From contig CAMQYZ010000001.1 in NCBI GenBank assembly GCA_947039505.1, positions 1 through 64,000 on the forward strand: DNA of 64,000 nt, written 5' to 3'. The notes beneath the pieces are model-generated. The model did not search any database. It was not told the DNA's origin and saw only the letters and a list, made by a program, of their open reading frames with translations. Every line of letters begins with the position of its first letter. The first letter of the stretch is position 1. The position numbers and the translations under genes were made by a program. The DNA comes from an uncultured Mycoplasma sp. Lineage in GTDB: Bacteria; Bacillota_I; Bacilli_A; Mycoplasmatales; Metamycoplasmataceae. Shown here in pieces: positions 21,499 through 33,036 of the stretch.

Positions 21499-24024
21499 TT
21501 AAACTGGGTAGATGTTTTGGGTAGTTGTGTCTTCATCATCTTTATTTCTTATTTTTTTAACTGTATAAACAAGAAGAAATATACTAGGTGGTATTATTAA
21601 AACAAATAAAACAGAAGATACAATAATTAATGTCAAAGAAAGGGTTGATTCAGTTTTTTCATATATTCATTGTATATTTTCATATTGATCACTAGAAAAA
21701 CCATAAAGTTCATAATTTGGTGTATCAAATTTATCATACATATATATTTCATTCAATAAAACAGTTGAAGCAAAAGCATTATGTTGAATAACTTCAACAG
21801 ACTCAGGGATTTCAATTTTTTTGATATTAGTTCCTTGGAAAGCACGAGTAGAAATAGTATGTAATTGAGAATCTTTGGCAAAGTATATTGATTGTAAAGT
21901 TGAATTTTCAAACAAATCATCTGATAATATTCTTATATTATCAGGAATATAAATTGTTTTAATAGATTTGTTATTTTGTCAAATTCCTGGTTCAATCTCT
22001 ACTACATTAGGAGCTTTTGCAGCTCAATCATCCAAAGTAATTACTTCCTTATTGGCTCATCCAATTTGTTTAAAAATATCTGGAGTTAATAAAGTAACAT
22101 CGGTTGTAGGGGGGTGAACTCAATTAATTTTATCTCATTGAAATTGTGTAAATCCAAAATTGATCAATTCTCTCTTAAAACGAAATGGAAGTGTTATATC
22201 CATTAATTTTCTTGTATTACTAAAAGCATTAGAAGCAATTTTTTCCATATTATTAGAAATATTTATTTTTTTAATAATTGTGTCACCAAAAGCCAATGCT
22301 TGTATTTCCACAACATTGTTAGGAATATTTACTTCTTCTAATCCACTATTTCTAAACAAAGAATCTTCAATAACTTGCAATTGCTCAGGAAGCGCTACAG
22401 AAGTTAATAATGAATTTTCAGCAAAAGCTCCACCATTTATAACAGAAACTCCAGGAGGAATAATTATAGAAGATATTGCAGTTTTTCTAAATGCATTAAA
22501 ACCAATACTAGTTAAATTTGAATTTGTTGCAAAAACTGCCTTTTTTAAATTTGATGCTTCAAAAAAACTACTATTACCAATAGATTTTATTTGACTAGGA
22601 ATTTCAATGAATGATAATTTTTTTTGATTTTGAAATGCACCAGAAATTATTGTTACATTTGGAGCATAAGTTGCTCAATCTGCCAAAGTTATTGTTGTTG
22701 ACTCATGTCAATTAATACTAGCTGCTGCCACTTTATCTAATTCGGTTCCTAAAAAAGGAGTAAATGCATAAGTTCAAACAATTGCATCTCATTGTGGTTG
22801 AGTAAAACCCAAATACTCCATACCCTTATCTCTGAAATCTACAGGTATTGAAATATTTACAAGTTTTCGAGCATTTTTAAAGGCATTTTCTCCAATAAAA
22901 CCAACACTTTCAGGAATTTTTATAGATTCTATTTGAGATTCTGAAAAAGCACCCGTACTTATAACAGAAACTGTAGAAGGAAGAACTATAGAAGATATCG
23001 CATTTCCTTTAAATGCATTAAAACCAATGGTACTTAACTTAGAATTTGGTTCAAAAATTATTGTTTTTAAATTTGTTGCTCCATCAAAACTATTATCACC
23101 AATTGTTTTTAATAAACCAGGGATTTCAATAGAAGTTAAAATTTGGTTGTTTAAAAAAGCACCTGAAATTACCGTCACATTTGGAGCAAAAGTTTCTCAA
23201 TCTGATAAAGTTATTACTGACTTCTTGTCTCAATCCAGATTTGAAATTTCTACTGTATCTAATTCAGTTCCTAAAAAAGGTGTGTAAATTCACTCAATTG
23301 AATTTCATTGAGTTTGAGTAAAACCAAAATATTGCATACCCTTAGCTTTAAAACGAATAGGCATTGAAATATCTACAAGTTTTGCAGTATTTTTAAATGC
23401 TTCTTTTCCAATATGCATAACACTTTTAGGTATTTTGACAGATTCTATTTGTGAATTATCAAAAACATTATCACCAATAGATTTCAATGTTGAATCTGGT
23501 TCAAATGTAAAACGCTTCAAATTAGAATGAGCAAACGCCATATCTCCAATATTTTCTAGTTGTTTTGGAATAATGAAATTTTCTATAATTCCTGTATTTA
23601 AAAATGCAATAGTTTCAATTGATTTTAATAAAGAACCAGGTTCAAAAGTTATAGAGGTTAAATGTAAATTTTGTTGAAAAGAAGATTGACCAATTATTTT
23701 GATAGATGCAGGAATTTCTATCGAAACCAATATAGAGTTAGCAAATCCTCAACTAATTTCTTCCACATTGGGAGCTTGAGCTTTTCAATCACTTAAAGTT
23801 ATATGTTGTTTTTCATGTCAACCAAGAGATTGAACAATTTCTTGTGTTAAAATTTTTGAAGTTGTAGTTGGGATGTTTTTTATACTTTCTTGTTCTTTAA
23901 AATTATTTTGAATATCATTATTATTATTCAATTTGATTGTTTCAATATTAACTAGTGCACTTGGAATTGCTAAAATTGCCAAAGATGACAAACCTACTAT
24001 TGATAATGGGATTATTTTTTTCAT
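21499..24024 (-). CDS. BspA-like leucine-rich-repeat surface protein A (841 aa)
   Basis: One minus-strand frame runs from ATG 24024 to TAA 21499-21501, with many TGA-Trp codons. A hydrophobic signal (MKKIIPLSIVGLSSLAILAIPS) without a lipobox Cys leads into four or five modules of ~150-170 residues. Each module begins like ITLSDW..APNV and contains LRR_5-type repeats (SIEIPASIKIIGQSSF, IKIPESVGFIGENAF). Most end in GFTQ.QW. A C-terminal transmembrane helix and a charged tail (RNKDDEDTTT) anchor it. BspA-type repeats bind host proteins in other bacteria; adhesion is inferred. It is last in a six-gene array and starts 5 bp after gene B. Confidence 0.88.
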
Positions 24025-24029
24025 TTTAA

Positions 24030-25760
24030 CTATACACTCGCTTCTGATGTTACATCATTATTTTTATTTTTTTTCACTTTAAAAACATAAACAACAACAC
24101 CCAAAATAGATATTAAAACCACTGCCGAGATAACAGAAGCTACTATAATACTTGTTGAAGAATTCATTTTTATTCATTTTATATTTTCTAATTGAGAATC
24201 AGAAATACCAATAAAACTATAATTTTGTTTAAATTTACCATCAATAATAATCTCACCTAACATAGAAGTTGAAGCAAAGGCATTTTCTTCAATAATTTCA
24301 ACAGACAAAGGAACTTTTATTTTTGTTATGTTACTTCCTTGGAAAGCACGAGTAGAAATGACATGTAATTGAGAATCTTCAGTAAAGTATATCGATTCTA
24401 AAGATGAATTTTCAAACAAATCATTTGACAATATCTTTATATGACTAGGTATAACAATTGATTTAATAATTTGATTATTTTGTCAAATTCCATCTTCAAT
24501 TGACACCACATTTGGGATATATTTATTTCAATCTTCTAAAGCAATTACTTCCTTATTGGTTCATCCAATTTGATAAGCCACTTCTTTAGTTAATGAAGTA
24601 ATCTCGTCTGGTTGTTCTGGTTCAGGATTTACAGGAGGATTAGATCAAGAAATTTTGCTTCATTGTTCTTGTGTAAAACCAAAATTTGGTAATTCAGTTT
24701 TAAGATGATATGGAAGTATAATATCTTTTAATTTAGTTGTATTGCTAAAAGCGTTTAATCCAATAGCACTTAATTTAGAACCAGGTTCAAAAGTTACTTT
24801 ATTTAAATTTATTGCTCCATTAAATGTATTATCACCAATTAATTCTACCTTATTAGGAATTTCAATTGAAGTTAAAACTTCGTTGTTTCAAAAAGCACCT
24901 GAAATTACCGTCACATTTGGAGCAAAATTTTCTCAATCTGATAAAGTTATTACTGACTTCTTGTCTCAATCCAGTTTTGAAATTTCCACCGCATCTAATT
25001 CAGTTCCTAAAAAAGGTGTGTAAATTCATTTGATTGAATTTCATTGAGTTTGAGTAAAACCAAAATATTGCATACCCTTATCTTTAAAATGAACAGGCAT
25101 TGAAATATCTACAAGTTTTGCAGTATTTTTAAATGCTTCTTTACCAATATGCATAACACTTTTAGGTATTTTGACAGATTCTATTTGTGAATTATCAAAA
25201 ACATTATCACCAATAGATTTCAATGTTGAATCTGGTTCAAATGTAAAACGCTTCAAATTAGAATGAGCAAACGCCATATCTCCAATATTTTCTAGTTGTT
25301 TTGGAATAATGAAATTTTCTATAATTCCTGTATTTAAAAATGCAATAGTTTCAATTGATTTTAATAAAGAACCAGGTTCAAAAGTTATAGAGGTTAAATG
25401 TAAATTTTGTTGAAAAGAAGATTGACCAATTATTTTGATAGATGCAGGAATTTCTATCGAAACCAATATAGAGTTAGCAAATCCTCAACTAATTTCTTCC
25501 ACATTGGGAGCTTGAGCTTTTCAATCACTTAAAGTTATATGTTGTTTTTCATGTCAACCAAGAGATTGAACAATTTCTTGTGTTAAAATTTTTGAAGTTG
25601 TAGTTGGGATGTTTTTTATACTTTCTTGTTCTTTAAAGTTATTTTGAACATCATCATTATTATTCAATTTCATTGCTTCAATATTAACTAATACACTTGG
25701 AATAGTTAAAATTGCCAAAGACGACAAACCTATTATTGATAATGGGATTATTTTTTTCAT
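24030..25760 (-). CDS. BspA-like LRR surface protein B, chimeric (576 aa)
   Basis: The frame runs from ATG 25760 to TAG 24030-24032. Layout is as in protein A: signal segment, two full LRR modules plus a C-terminal module, a short Pro/Glu linker (EPEQPD), then a transmembrane helix near the C-terminus and a K-rich tail. The N-terminal ~290 residues are almost identical to protein A (the segment ending GFTQTQ differs at only a few positions). The part from SIEIPNKVELIGDN onward matches protein C. This is the product expected if a tandem duplication fused the start of A to the end of C. It is cotranscribed with A and C (5-bp gaps). Confidence 0.88.
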
Positions 25761-25765
25761 TTTAA

Positions 25766-27526
25766 CTATACACTCACTACTGATGCTACATCATTGTTTT
25801 TATTTTTTTTCACTTTAAAAACATAAACAACAACACCCAAAATAGCTATTATAGCCACTACCGAGATAACAGAAGCTACTATAATACTTGCTGAAGAATT
25901 CATTATTATTCATTTTATATTTTCTAATTGAGAATCAGAAATACCAATAAAACTATAATTTTCTTTAAACTTATCATCAATAATAATTTCATTTAACATA
26001 GAAGTTGAAGCAAAGGCATTTTCTTCAATAACTTCAACAGACAAAGGAATTTCAATTTTTTTGATATTACTTCCTTGGAAAACACGAGTAGAAATGGCAT
26101 GTAATTGAGAATCTTCGGTAAAGGATATTGATTCTAAAGATGAATTTTCAAACAAATCATCTGACAATATCTTTATATGACTAGGTATAACAATTGATTT
26201 AACAATTTGATTATTTTGTCAAATTCCATCTTCAATTGACACCACATTTGGGATATATTTATTTCAATCTTCTAAAGCAATTACTTCCTTATTGGTTCAT
26301 CCAATTTGATAAGCCACTTCTTTAGTTAATGAAGTAATCTCGTTTGGTTGTTCTGGTTCGGGTTGTTCTGGTTCTGGTTGTTCTGGTTCAGGATTTACAG
26401 GAGCATTAGATCAAGAAATTTCGCTTCATTGTTCTTGTGTAAAACCAAAATTTGGTGATTCAGTTTTAAGATGATATGGAAGTATAATATCTTTTAATTT
26501 AGTTGTATTGCTAAAAGCGTTTAATCCAATAGCACTTAATTTAGAACCAGGTTCAAAAGTTACTTTATTTAAATTTATTGCTCCATTAAATGTATTATCA
26601 CCAATTAATTCTACCTTATTAGGAATTTCAATCGAAATTAAAGCTTTGTTGTTTAAAAAAGCATTTGAAATTGTTGTCACATTTGGGAGCATATTTTTTC
26701 AATCTGATAAAGTTATCACTGATTTCTTGTCTCAACCAAGTTTTAGAATTTCCTCTTGATTTAAATCAGTTCCTGAAAAAGATGCATCATCTCATTTTAT
26801 TGCGTCTCATTGAGTTTGATTAAAACCATATTTTGCAACATTATCACCCTTAAAACGAATAGGCATTGAAATGTTTGTAAGCTTGTTAGTATATTGAAAT
26901 GCATTTTCGCCAATACTTTTAGTAGATTCAGGAATATATATTGACTCTAATTCAGAATTTCCAAAAGCATTTTGACCAATACTTTCAAAAGTAGAATTTT
27001 CCTCAAATGATATATGTTTAATTTTAGAGTGAGAAAAGGCATTCTTTTGAATTCTGTCTAATAGTCTTGGGAAAACAATTGATTTTGTATTTCCTGAAAA
27101 TCAAAATGAACTATCACCAATAGTATTTAACTTAGAACCAGGTTCAAAAGTTACAGAAGCTAAAGAAGTAGCCATATAAAAAGAATGATAATCAATAACT
27201 CTTACAGATGCAGGTATTTCAATTGAAACTATTGCAGCACCAGCAAATGATCCGTCCATTACATCTACATTTGGTGCCATAGTTTTTCAATCATCTAATG
27301 TAATTGTTTCTTTAGTATGTCACCCTAAACTACGAACAATTTCATTTGTTAAAACTGTTGATTTAGTAAATTTAGACATTGAAGAATCTTTTTGATCTTG
27401 AATATTGTTTTTAACAACTGTGTTCAATGCATTGTTTTTTGTCACTTCACTATTTAATCCACTTGGAATCGCTAAAATTGCCAAAGATGACAAACCTACT
27501 ATTGATAATGGGATAATTTTCTTCAT
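25766..27526 (-). CDS. BspA-like LRR surface protein C (586 aa)
   Basis: The frame runs from ATG 27526 to TAG 25766-25768. The same signal (MKKIIPLSIVGLSSLAILAI) is followed by LRR modules starting ITLDDWKTMAPNV and ITLSDWKNMLPNV, a linker with three PEPEQ units encoded by a 15-bp tandem repeat, a third module (ITS..KEVAYQIGWTNKE) and a C-terminal transmembrane helix with a short basic tail. No lipobox is present, so anchoring is by the C-terminal helix. The 5' half is unique, while the 3' half is duplicated in protein B. The gap to B is 5 bp and to D is 81 bp. Confidence 0.88.
26348..26392. repeat. 15-bp tandem repeat (three units) in gene C
   Basis: Three units of TTGTTCTGGTTCNGG (26348-26362, 26363-26377, 26378-26392) encode PEPEQ units on the minus strand. 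The matching place in gene B has one unit. Copy number can change without a frameshift, so this is an in-frame VNTR in a surface-exposed linker. Confidence 0.85.
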
Positions 27527-27607
27527 ATTTTATATAACCTAATAAACTTTCTCTTAAATATTTCCTAAATTATAACAAAAAAAATATTTAAATATCAAAA
27601 TTGCAAA

Positions 27608-28933
27608 TTATTTTTTTAGTTTTTTAACAACATACACAACAACAATTGAAATAGGTATTATAGATACCAATAAAACAATCATTACTATAAAATTAGTTGA
27701 ATTTTTTTCATCAGAAGTTGGCGGAATTATTGGTGATGTTATTGATTCATTGATTCATTTTATATTTTTATATTGAACATCAGAAAAACCAAAAATTTTA
27801 TAAGACTCTTGAAATTTATAGTCCATAGAAATATCATTTAGCATCAAAGTTGAAGCAAAAGCATTTTTTTCAATAACTTCAACAGACAAAGGAATTTCAA
27901 TTTTTTTGATTTTACTTCCTTGGAAAACACGAAGAGAAATAGTATGTAATTGAGAATTTTCAGTAAAGTATATTGATTCTAAGGTTGAGTTTTCAAACAA
28001 ATCATTTGGCAATATCTTTATATTATCAGGAATAACAATTGATTTAATAAATGAATTTTGTTGCCAAATTCCTGGTTCAATATCCACTACATTTGGAGCA
28101 TATTTATTTCAATCTTCCAAAGTAATATTGTTTTTTTCATTTCATCCAATTTGCCCTACAATATCCTTAGTTAATAAAGTGGCATCAGTTTTGGAAGGAT
28201 GAAATCAATTAATGATGTTTCACTGTTCTTGTTTAAAACCTAAATATTCCATACCCATTTCTTTAAAACGAATAGGCATTGAAATATCTACAAGCTTTTC
28301 GGTATTCTTGAATGCATCTTGACCAATAATCTTAATAGATTCAGGCATTTTTATAGACTCTATCATATTGTTTTCAAATGCTAAATTCCCGATCTCAATC
28401 AATTTAGATTCTGACTCAAATGATAGTTGTTTAACACTACCACCACTAAATGATGATTGACCCAATCGTTCCACTTTTTTTGGAACAATAAATGTTTCTG
28501 TTATAAGACCAGTAAATGCAAAGTCATCAATAGTGTGCAACAAAGAATCAGGTTCGAAAGTTACAGAATTTAAATAACCAGTATGAAAGGATTTTTTTCC
28601 AATAAATTGAATAGATGAAGGTATTTCAATTGAAATTAAATTGCTTGCTCAAAAAGCATTATCATCAATAGAAATAATATTGGGCGCCATAGTTTTTCAA
28701 TCATTTAATGTAATATGTTGTGCATTAATTCATCCTAATTCATTAGCAATATCTCTAGTTAAAACTGTTGCTTCAGTTTTACGACTTGTAGAATGATTTT
28801 GTTTTTGAATACTATTTTCAACAATTAAATTTTGAATTTTGCTATTGTTTATTTGATTATTAATCAATACCATCGGAATTACTGAAATGCCTAAAAATGG
28901 TAAAATGATTAGAGATGCGATTGTTTTTTTCAT
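27608..28933 (-). CDS. BspA-like LRR surface protein D (441 aa)
   Basis: The frame runs from ATG 28933 to TAA 27608-27610. The signal segment differs (MKKTIASLIILPFLGISVIP). Two LRR modules follow: one starting ITLNDWKTMAPNI and ending GFKQEQW, and one starting ITLEDWNKYAPNV with SIYFTENSQLHTI and a final GFSDVQ. A linker rich in Ser/Pro, a transmembrane helix and a KKLKK tail end the protein. It is shorter than its neighbours. It lies upstream of C on the same strand, and a gene relic related to its 5' part lies ~120 bp upstream at 29055-29215. Confidence 0.88.
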
Positions 28934-29054
28934 TTTATAAAAATATTCTTTCTAATTTATTTTTCTAAATTTTAACACAAATATTAGAAAAATAAATTTA
29001 TATTAATCTAGCTAATCAATACTTCTAATCATAAAGAAAGTAAATAATAAATAT

Positions 29055-29215
29055 CAAAGGATTTGCTTCCAATAAATTAAATAAATGTAAATATTTAAGT
29101 TGAAATAAAATTGCTTTTCCAAAAATAGTTCTCATTAATAAAAAATAATATTTGGTGTCATGAAAATTTAATTATCTAATCTAATGTGTTGTCATTTATA
29201 ACAATTAATTTTGAT
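29055..29215 (-). pseudogene. Relic of a seventh BspA-like gene
   Basis: The sequence aligns by eye with the 5' part of gene D (~28585-28740): CCAATAAATT, TTTCAATTGAAAT-type text (here AAGTTGAAATAAAATTGCTT), ATTTGGTGTCAT and TCTAATGTGTTGT all have counterparts in the same order. The reading frame is destroyed by indels and stops. I read it as a decayed copy left between D and E. Confidence 0.6.
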
Positions 29216-29251
29216 CATCTACATTAGTAAATCACAAAACAAAAAATTATA

Positions 29252-31072
29252 CTAATCTAATTTACGAATTCCTTTAATAATAAAAATCATAACAATTCCT
29301 TGAAGCAAAATAAAAGCAGATAATGATGACATCAAAATAACAAATCCAGTACTAAAACCTGCATTAATTCAACTTATTTTATTTCATTGTTCATCAGATA
29401 AACCAAAATGAACAAGATAATCCTGAAATTTTAATGGCATTTTAATATTATTTAATATAGTATTTCTAAAAGAATTCTCATCCATAAAAATAACACTATC
29501 AGGTATTTTTATTGATTTCAAAGATGAACCAAAAAAAACATCTTCTTCAATAATTCTTAACTGAGAATTTTTTTCAAATACTACTTTTTCCAATGACTTA
29601 GTATTTTTAAAAGAATTTGTTTGAAAATTAAAAATATAATTTGGTATTTCAATAGATTTTAAAGTTTCATTATTGGCAAAACCAGCATTAATAGTTTCAA
29701 TATTTGGTGCCATGGCTCTTCAATCTGCTAAAGTTATTATTGTTTTTTCTTCTCAACCAATCAATGCTAAAATTGAATTATTAAATTCAGTTCCTCAAAA
29801 TGGTGCATAAACTCATTCAATTAAATTTCATTGAGCTTGTGTTCAACCATATTTTAACGAATTATCTCCCAAAAAGATTCTAGGCATAATAATATTTGTA
29901 AAATTTGATGATACAAAAGCAGTTGATGAAATTGTTTCAACAGTTAATGGAACAACTATTTCAGTGAGTTTAGTTGTTCCGTTAAAAACATTACTTCCGA
30001 TTTCTTTTAATCCAGAAGGCAGTATTAAATTCTCTAGATTTACAGAACCGCTAAATAACTGATCAGAAAGTTTTTTAATATTAGGAGGTATTGTTATTGA
30101 TGCAAGAGATAACATGTTTGAAAATGCAGCTTTATTAATTTCCAAAAGAGAACTTGGTAAATCAATAGTTGCTAATCCACTATTTTGAAAAGATCAAGCA
30201 CCAATGCGTGATAAAATACTATCGGCTTCAAATTTAATAATTTTTAAATTTGTTGTATTTTTAAAAGCTTCTTGTTCAATAGCAAAAATGGTTTTAGGAA
30301 TATCAATTCTAGTTAAAATTTCATTATTTTCAAATGCACTTCCGATAATCGTAACATTTGGCGCCATAATGTTTCAATCTTCTAAAGTTATAATTGCTTT
30401 TGTGTCAAAACCTATATTTCTAACTTCATTATTATCTAATTCAGTTCCTAAAAATGGATCAAAGACAAATTCAATTAAATTTCATTGTAGCTGTGTCAAG
30501 CCTCACCTATGTGTTCCATCTAAAAAAATTAAATCATGATTCATTTTAATTTTTGTTAAATTAGGAGTATTTGAAAATACTTGACTTCCATTAATAGATG
30601 TAACAGAAGGAGGAACAATAATAGATTCAATCTTACTATTTTTAAATGTAGCATTTTCTATAGAAGTCAATTTTGATTCATCTTGGAAAGTTATAACTTT
30701 TAGACTTGAATCAGAAAAAACACCCATATCCATAGTTGTTATTGAATTAGGTATAATTATCTCCTCTATAATAAGATTGCTTTTAAATGTATTTTCAGCT
30801 ATATGAACAACATTTGGAGCCATAGTTTTTCAATCATCCAAAGTTATTGATTGCTTTGCATTTCAACCCAATGCCTCAACTTCAACTTGACCTAATATAG
30901 TTCCTAAAAATGGCGTATTAAATAATTGAATTGAATCTGATTGAATCTGTGTTATTTTTTGGTTGTTTTTATTTTCTTCATCAATACTCAATATACTATT
31001 TGTTAACGAGATAAGCGGAATGGAAGCAATAACAACAATAGGGATATGGATAAATATTTTTTTCATTTTCAA
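29252..31072 (-). CDS. BspA-like LRR surface protein E (606 aa)
   Basis: The frame runs from ATG 31072 (an alternative ATG is two codons in) to TAG 29252-29254. A signal segment (KKIFIHIPIVVIASIPLISL) precedes three LRR modules, each opened by ITLDDWKTMAPNV-like text and containing repeats such as IPNSITTMDMGVFSDSSL and LPSSLLEINKAAF. A C-terminal helix (FVILMSSLSAFILLQGIVMI) and a short basic tail anchor it. The sequence is more diverged from A-C than they are from each other, although its last module is close to that of F (SLKSI.IPDSV.F..ENSFRNT). Confidence 0.86.
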
Positions 31073-31183
31073 AATTCACTTTCTTATTTAAAATTTGTTT
31101 TAAAATATTTTTAAATATTAACAAAAAATAACAATTAATTATAAATTTTAACAAAAAAATAACAATAATGAAATTATTATTTT

Positions 31184-32839
31184 TTATTGCTTAATTTTGT
31201 TGAGGGATTTAGTAACATAAATTAAAATAACGGTTTGAATTATTAAAAGTAAAACCAATGATGACATTACAGTAATAAATTTAATATTTACTGCATTATT
31301 ATTTCAAATAATATTATTGTATTGTTCATTAGATAAACCAAATTTAACAAGATAATTTTGAAATTTTAAAGGCATTTTAATATCATTTAATTCAGTATTT
31401 CTAAAAGAATTTTCATTTATAAAAACAACACTATTGGGTATTTGTATTGATTTTAAAGATGATTCTGAAAAAACATCCTCTTCAATAATTGTTAGTTGAG
31501 AATTTATTTCAAATATTATTTTTTTTAAAGATTTAGTATTTTTAAAGGAATTGTTTCCCAATTTTATAACACTATCAGGAATTTTAATATTAGCTAATTT
31601 AATCAGTCCTTCAAATGCATTATCATTTATTGAAATAACACTGTTCGGAATATTTATATTTTCTATTTCACTTGAATTAGAAAATAAACTTTTCTCAATG
31701 ACTTTTAATTCATTAGGTAAAGTTACATATTTCAACATATTATTATTAGCTAACCCAAAAGCACCAATAGTTTTTACTGAATCAGGAATGACAACTGATT
31801 CAATTAAGGTATTATTTATTCCGTAATCACCAATGCTAACAAGTTGTGAATTGTTTTGAAATTCTAAATAAGTTAATTTGCTAGCAGTAATGCCTCTTGC
31901 TCCAATGCTAGTAATTTTTGACGGAATAACTAAACTTTCTAAAATATTATTATTTTCAAAACCTCCTTGAATTGAAGTAACGTTTGGCAACATTGTTTGT
32001 CAATCTTCTAAAGATATTTTAGTTTTTTTGTCTCAACCTACATGCAAAAAAACTTCATTCGTTAAGATGGTTTCATCTGGTTTTTCTAAACCAAGTCATT
32101 TAACTATTTTTTCTTGTTCTGTTGTTAATCCGATGAAACTAGCTTTATCCTTAAAATTATAATATAGCGATATGTCTGTCAATTTAGTTGTACTAGAAAA
32201 TACTCCAGAACCCAAAGTGGTTGTTGATTTAGGAACAATTATTTTTGTAAGACTTGTATCATCAAATGCTTTGGATTCAATCGTTGTTAATTGAGAATCT
32301 GGTGCAAATGTAACTTCATTTATTGATTTAGAGTACCTAAATGCATTTTCTCCGATTATTTTTAGACTAGAAGGAAGTTGAATATTTACCAAAGAAGAAT
32401 AAGCAAAGCATTCTAGGTCAATTCGCTCCAATTGAGATCCAGCTTCAAAAATCATTTCTTTAATTCCTGTTTGTTGAAATGCTCCATGTTGAAATATTTT
32501 TATTTGAGCTGGAATTTCAATTTTTTTCACTTTACTAAATGTTATAAATGCAAATTGACCCACAATAGAAACATTTGGTGCCATTGTTGTTCAATCATTT
32601 AATGTAATTATCGGTTTAGTATCTCACCCTAGATTACGAACAATTTCATTTGTTAAAACTGTTGATTTAGTGAATTTAGACACTGAAGAATCTTTTTTAT
32701 CTTGAATATTATTTTCAACCATTGAATTTGATACATTATTTTTTGTTCTTTGAATATCAATAGATACACTTGCAATCGGTAAAATTACCATGGGTAATAA
32801 AGATAAATTAGAATACAATAAATATTTATTTATCTTCAA
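31184..32839 (-). CDS. BspA-like LRR surface protein F, TTG start (551 aa)
   Basis: This is the first gene of the minus-strand array. The start is TTG at 32839, chosen because GGAGGT lies six bases upstream and no in-frame ATG fits. The stop is TAA 31184-31186. A signal segment (LLPMVILPIASVSI) is followed by the NEIVRNLGW motif shared with protein C, one module ending GLTTEQ, and a longer module with about eight LRR_5 repeats (SIGARGI, SVKTIGAFGL, SVISINDNAF, SVIKLGNNSF). A transmembrane helix and KSLNKIKQ tail follow. Its promoter must lie in the ~200-bp gap shared with ptsI. Confidence 0.86.
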
Positions 32840-33036
32840 AAGAAACCTCCATTTAATGTTTAAAATATTATAATAAATTTATAGATTTATTTCATATTAA
32901 CATGAAAAAAATTCATAAATTAATAATGTAAATGAGAAAATTTAAAAAAGAATATTTGTATTTATCATATAATTAATATAAAATCAAGTTTTTTTGGATT
33001 ATTAAATTCAAATCAACAAAATTAAGGAGAATTTAA

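Larger units (their letters stand above)
23160..26640. repeat. Tandem duplication of ~1.74 kb inside the BspA array
   Basis: The segment ~23160-24880 is repeated at ~24896-26640 with near identity. Matching points are exactly 1736 bp apart (for example 23305/25041, 24024/25760, 24174/25910), changing to 1766 bp beyond the PEPEQ linker because the right copy has two extra 15-bp units. The unit spans the 5' half of one gene, the gene junction and the 3' half of the next. Confidence 0.85.

Noticed and set aside
22160-22594. Open plus-strand frame of 144 aa inside the BspA array
   Set aside because: It is the antisense shadow of gene A's LRR repeats, has no ribosome site, and the minus-strand frame is continuous with TGA as Trp. 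The same applies to the plus-strand frames at 24742-25023, 26508-26759 and 30204-30539.
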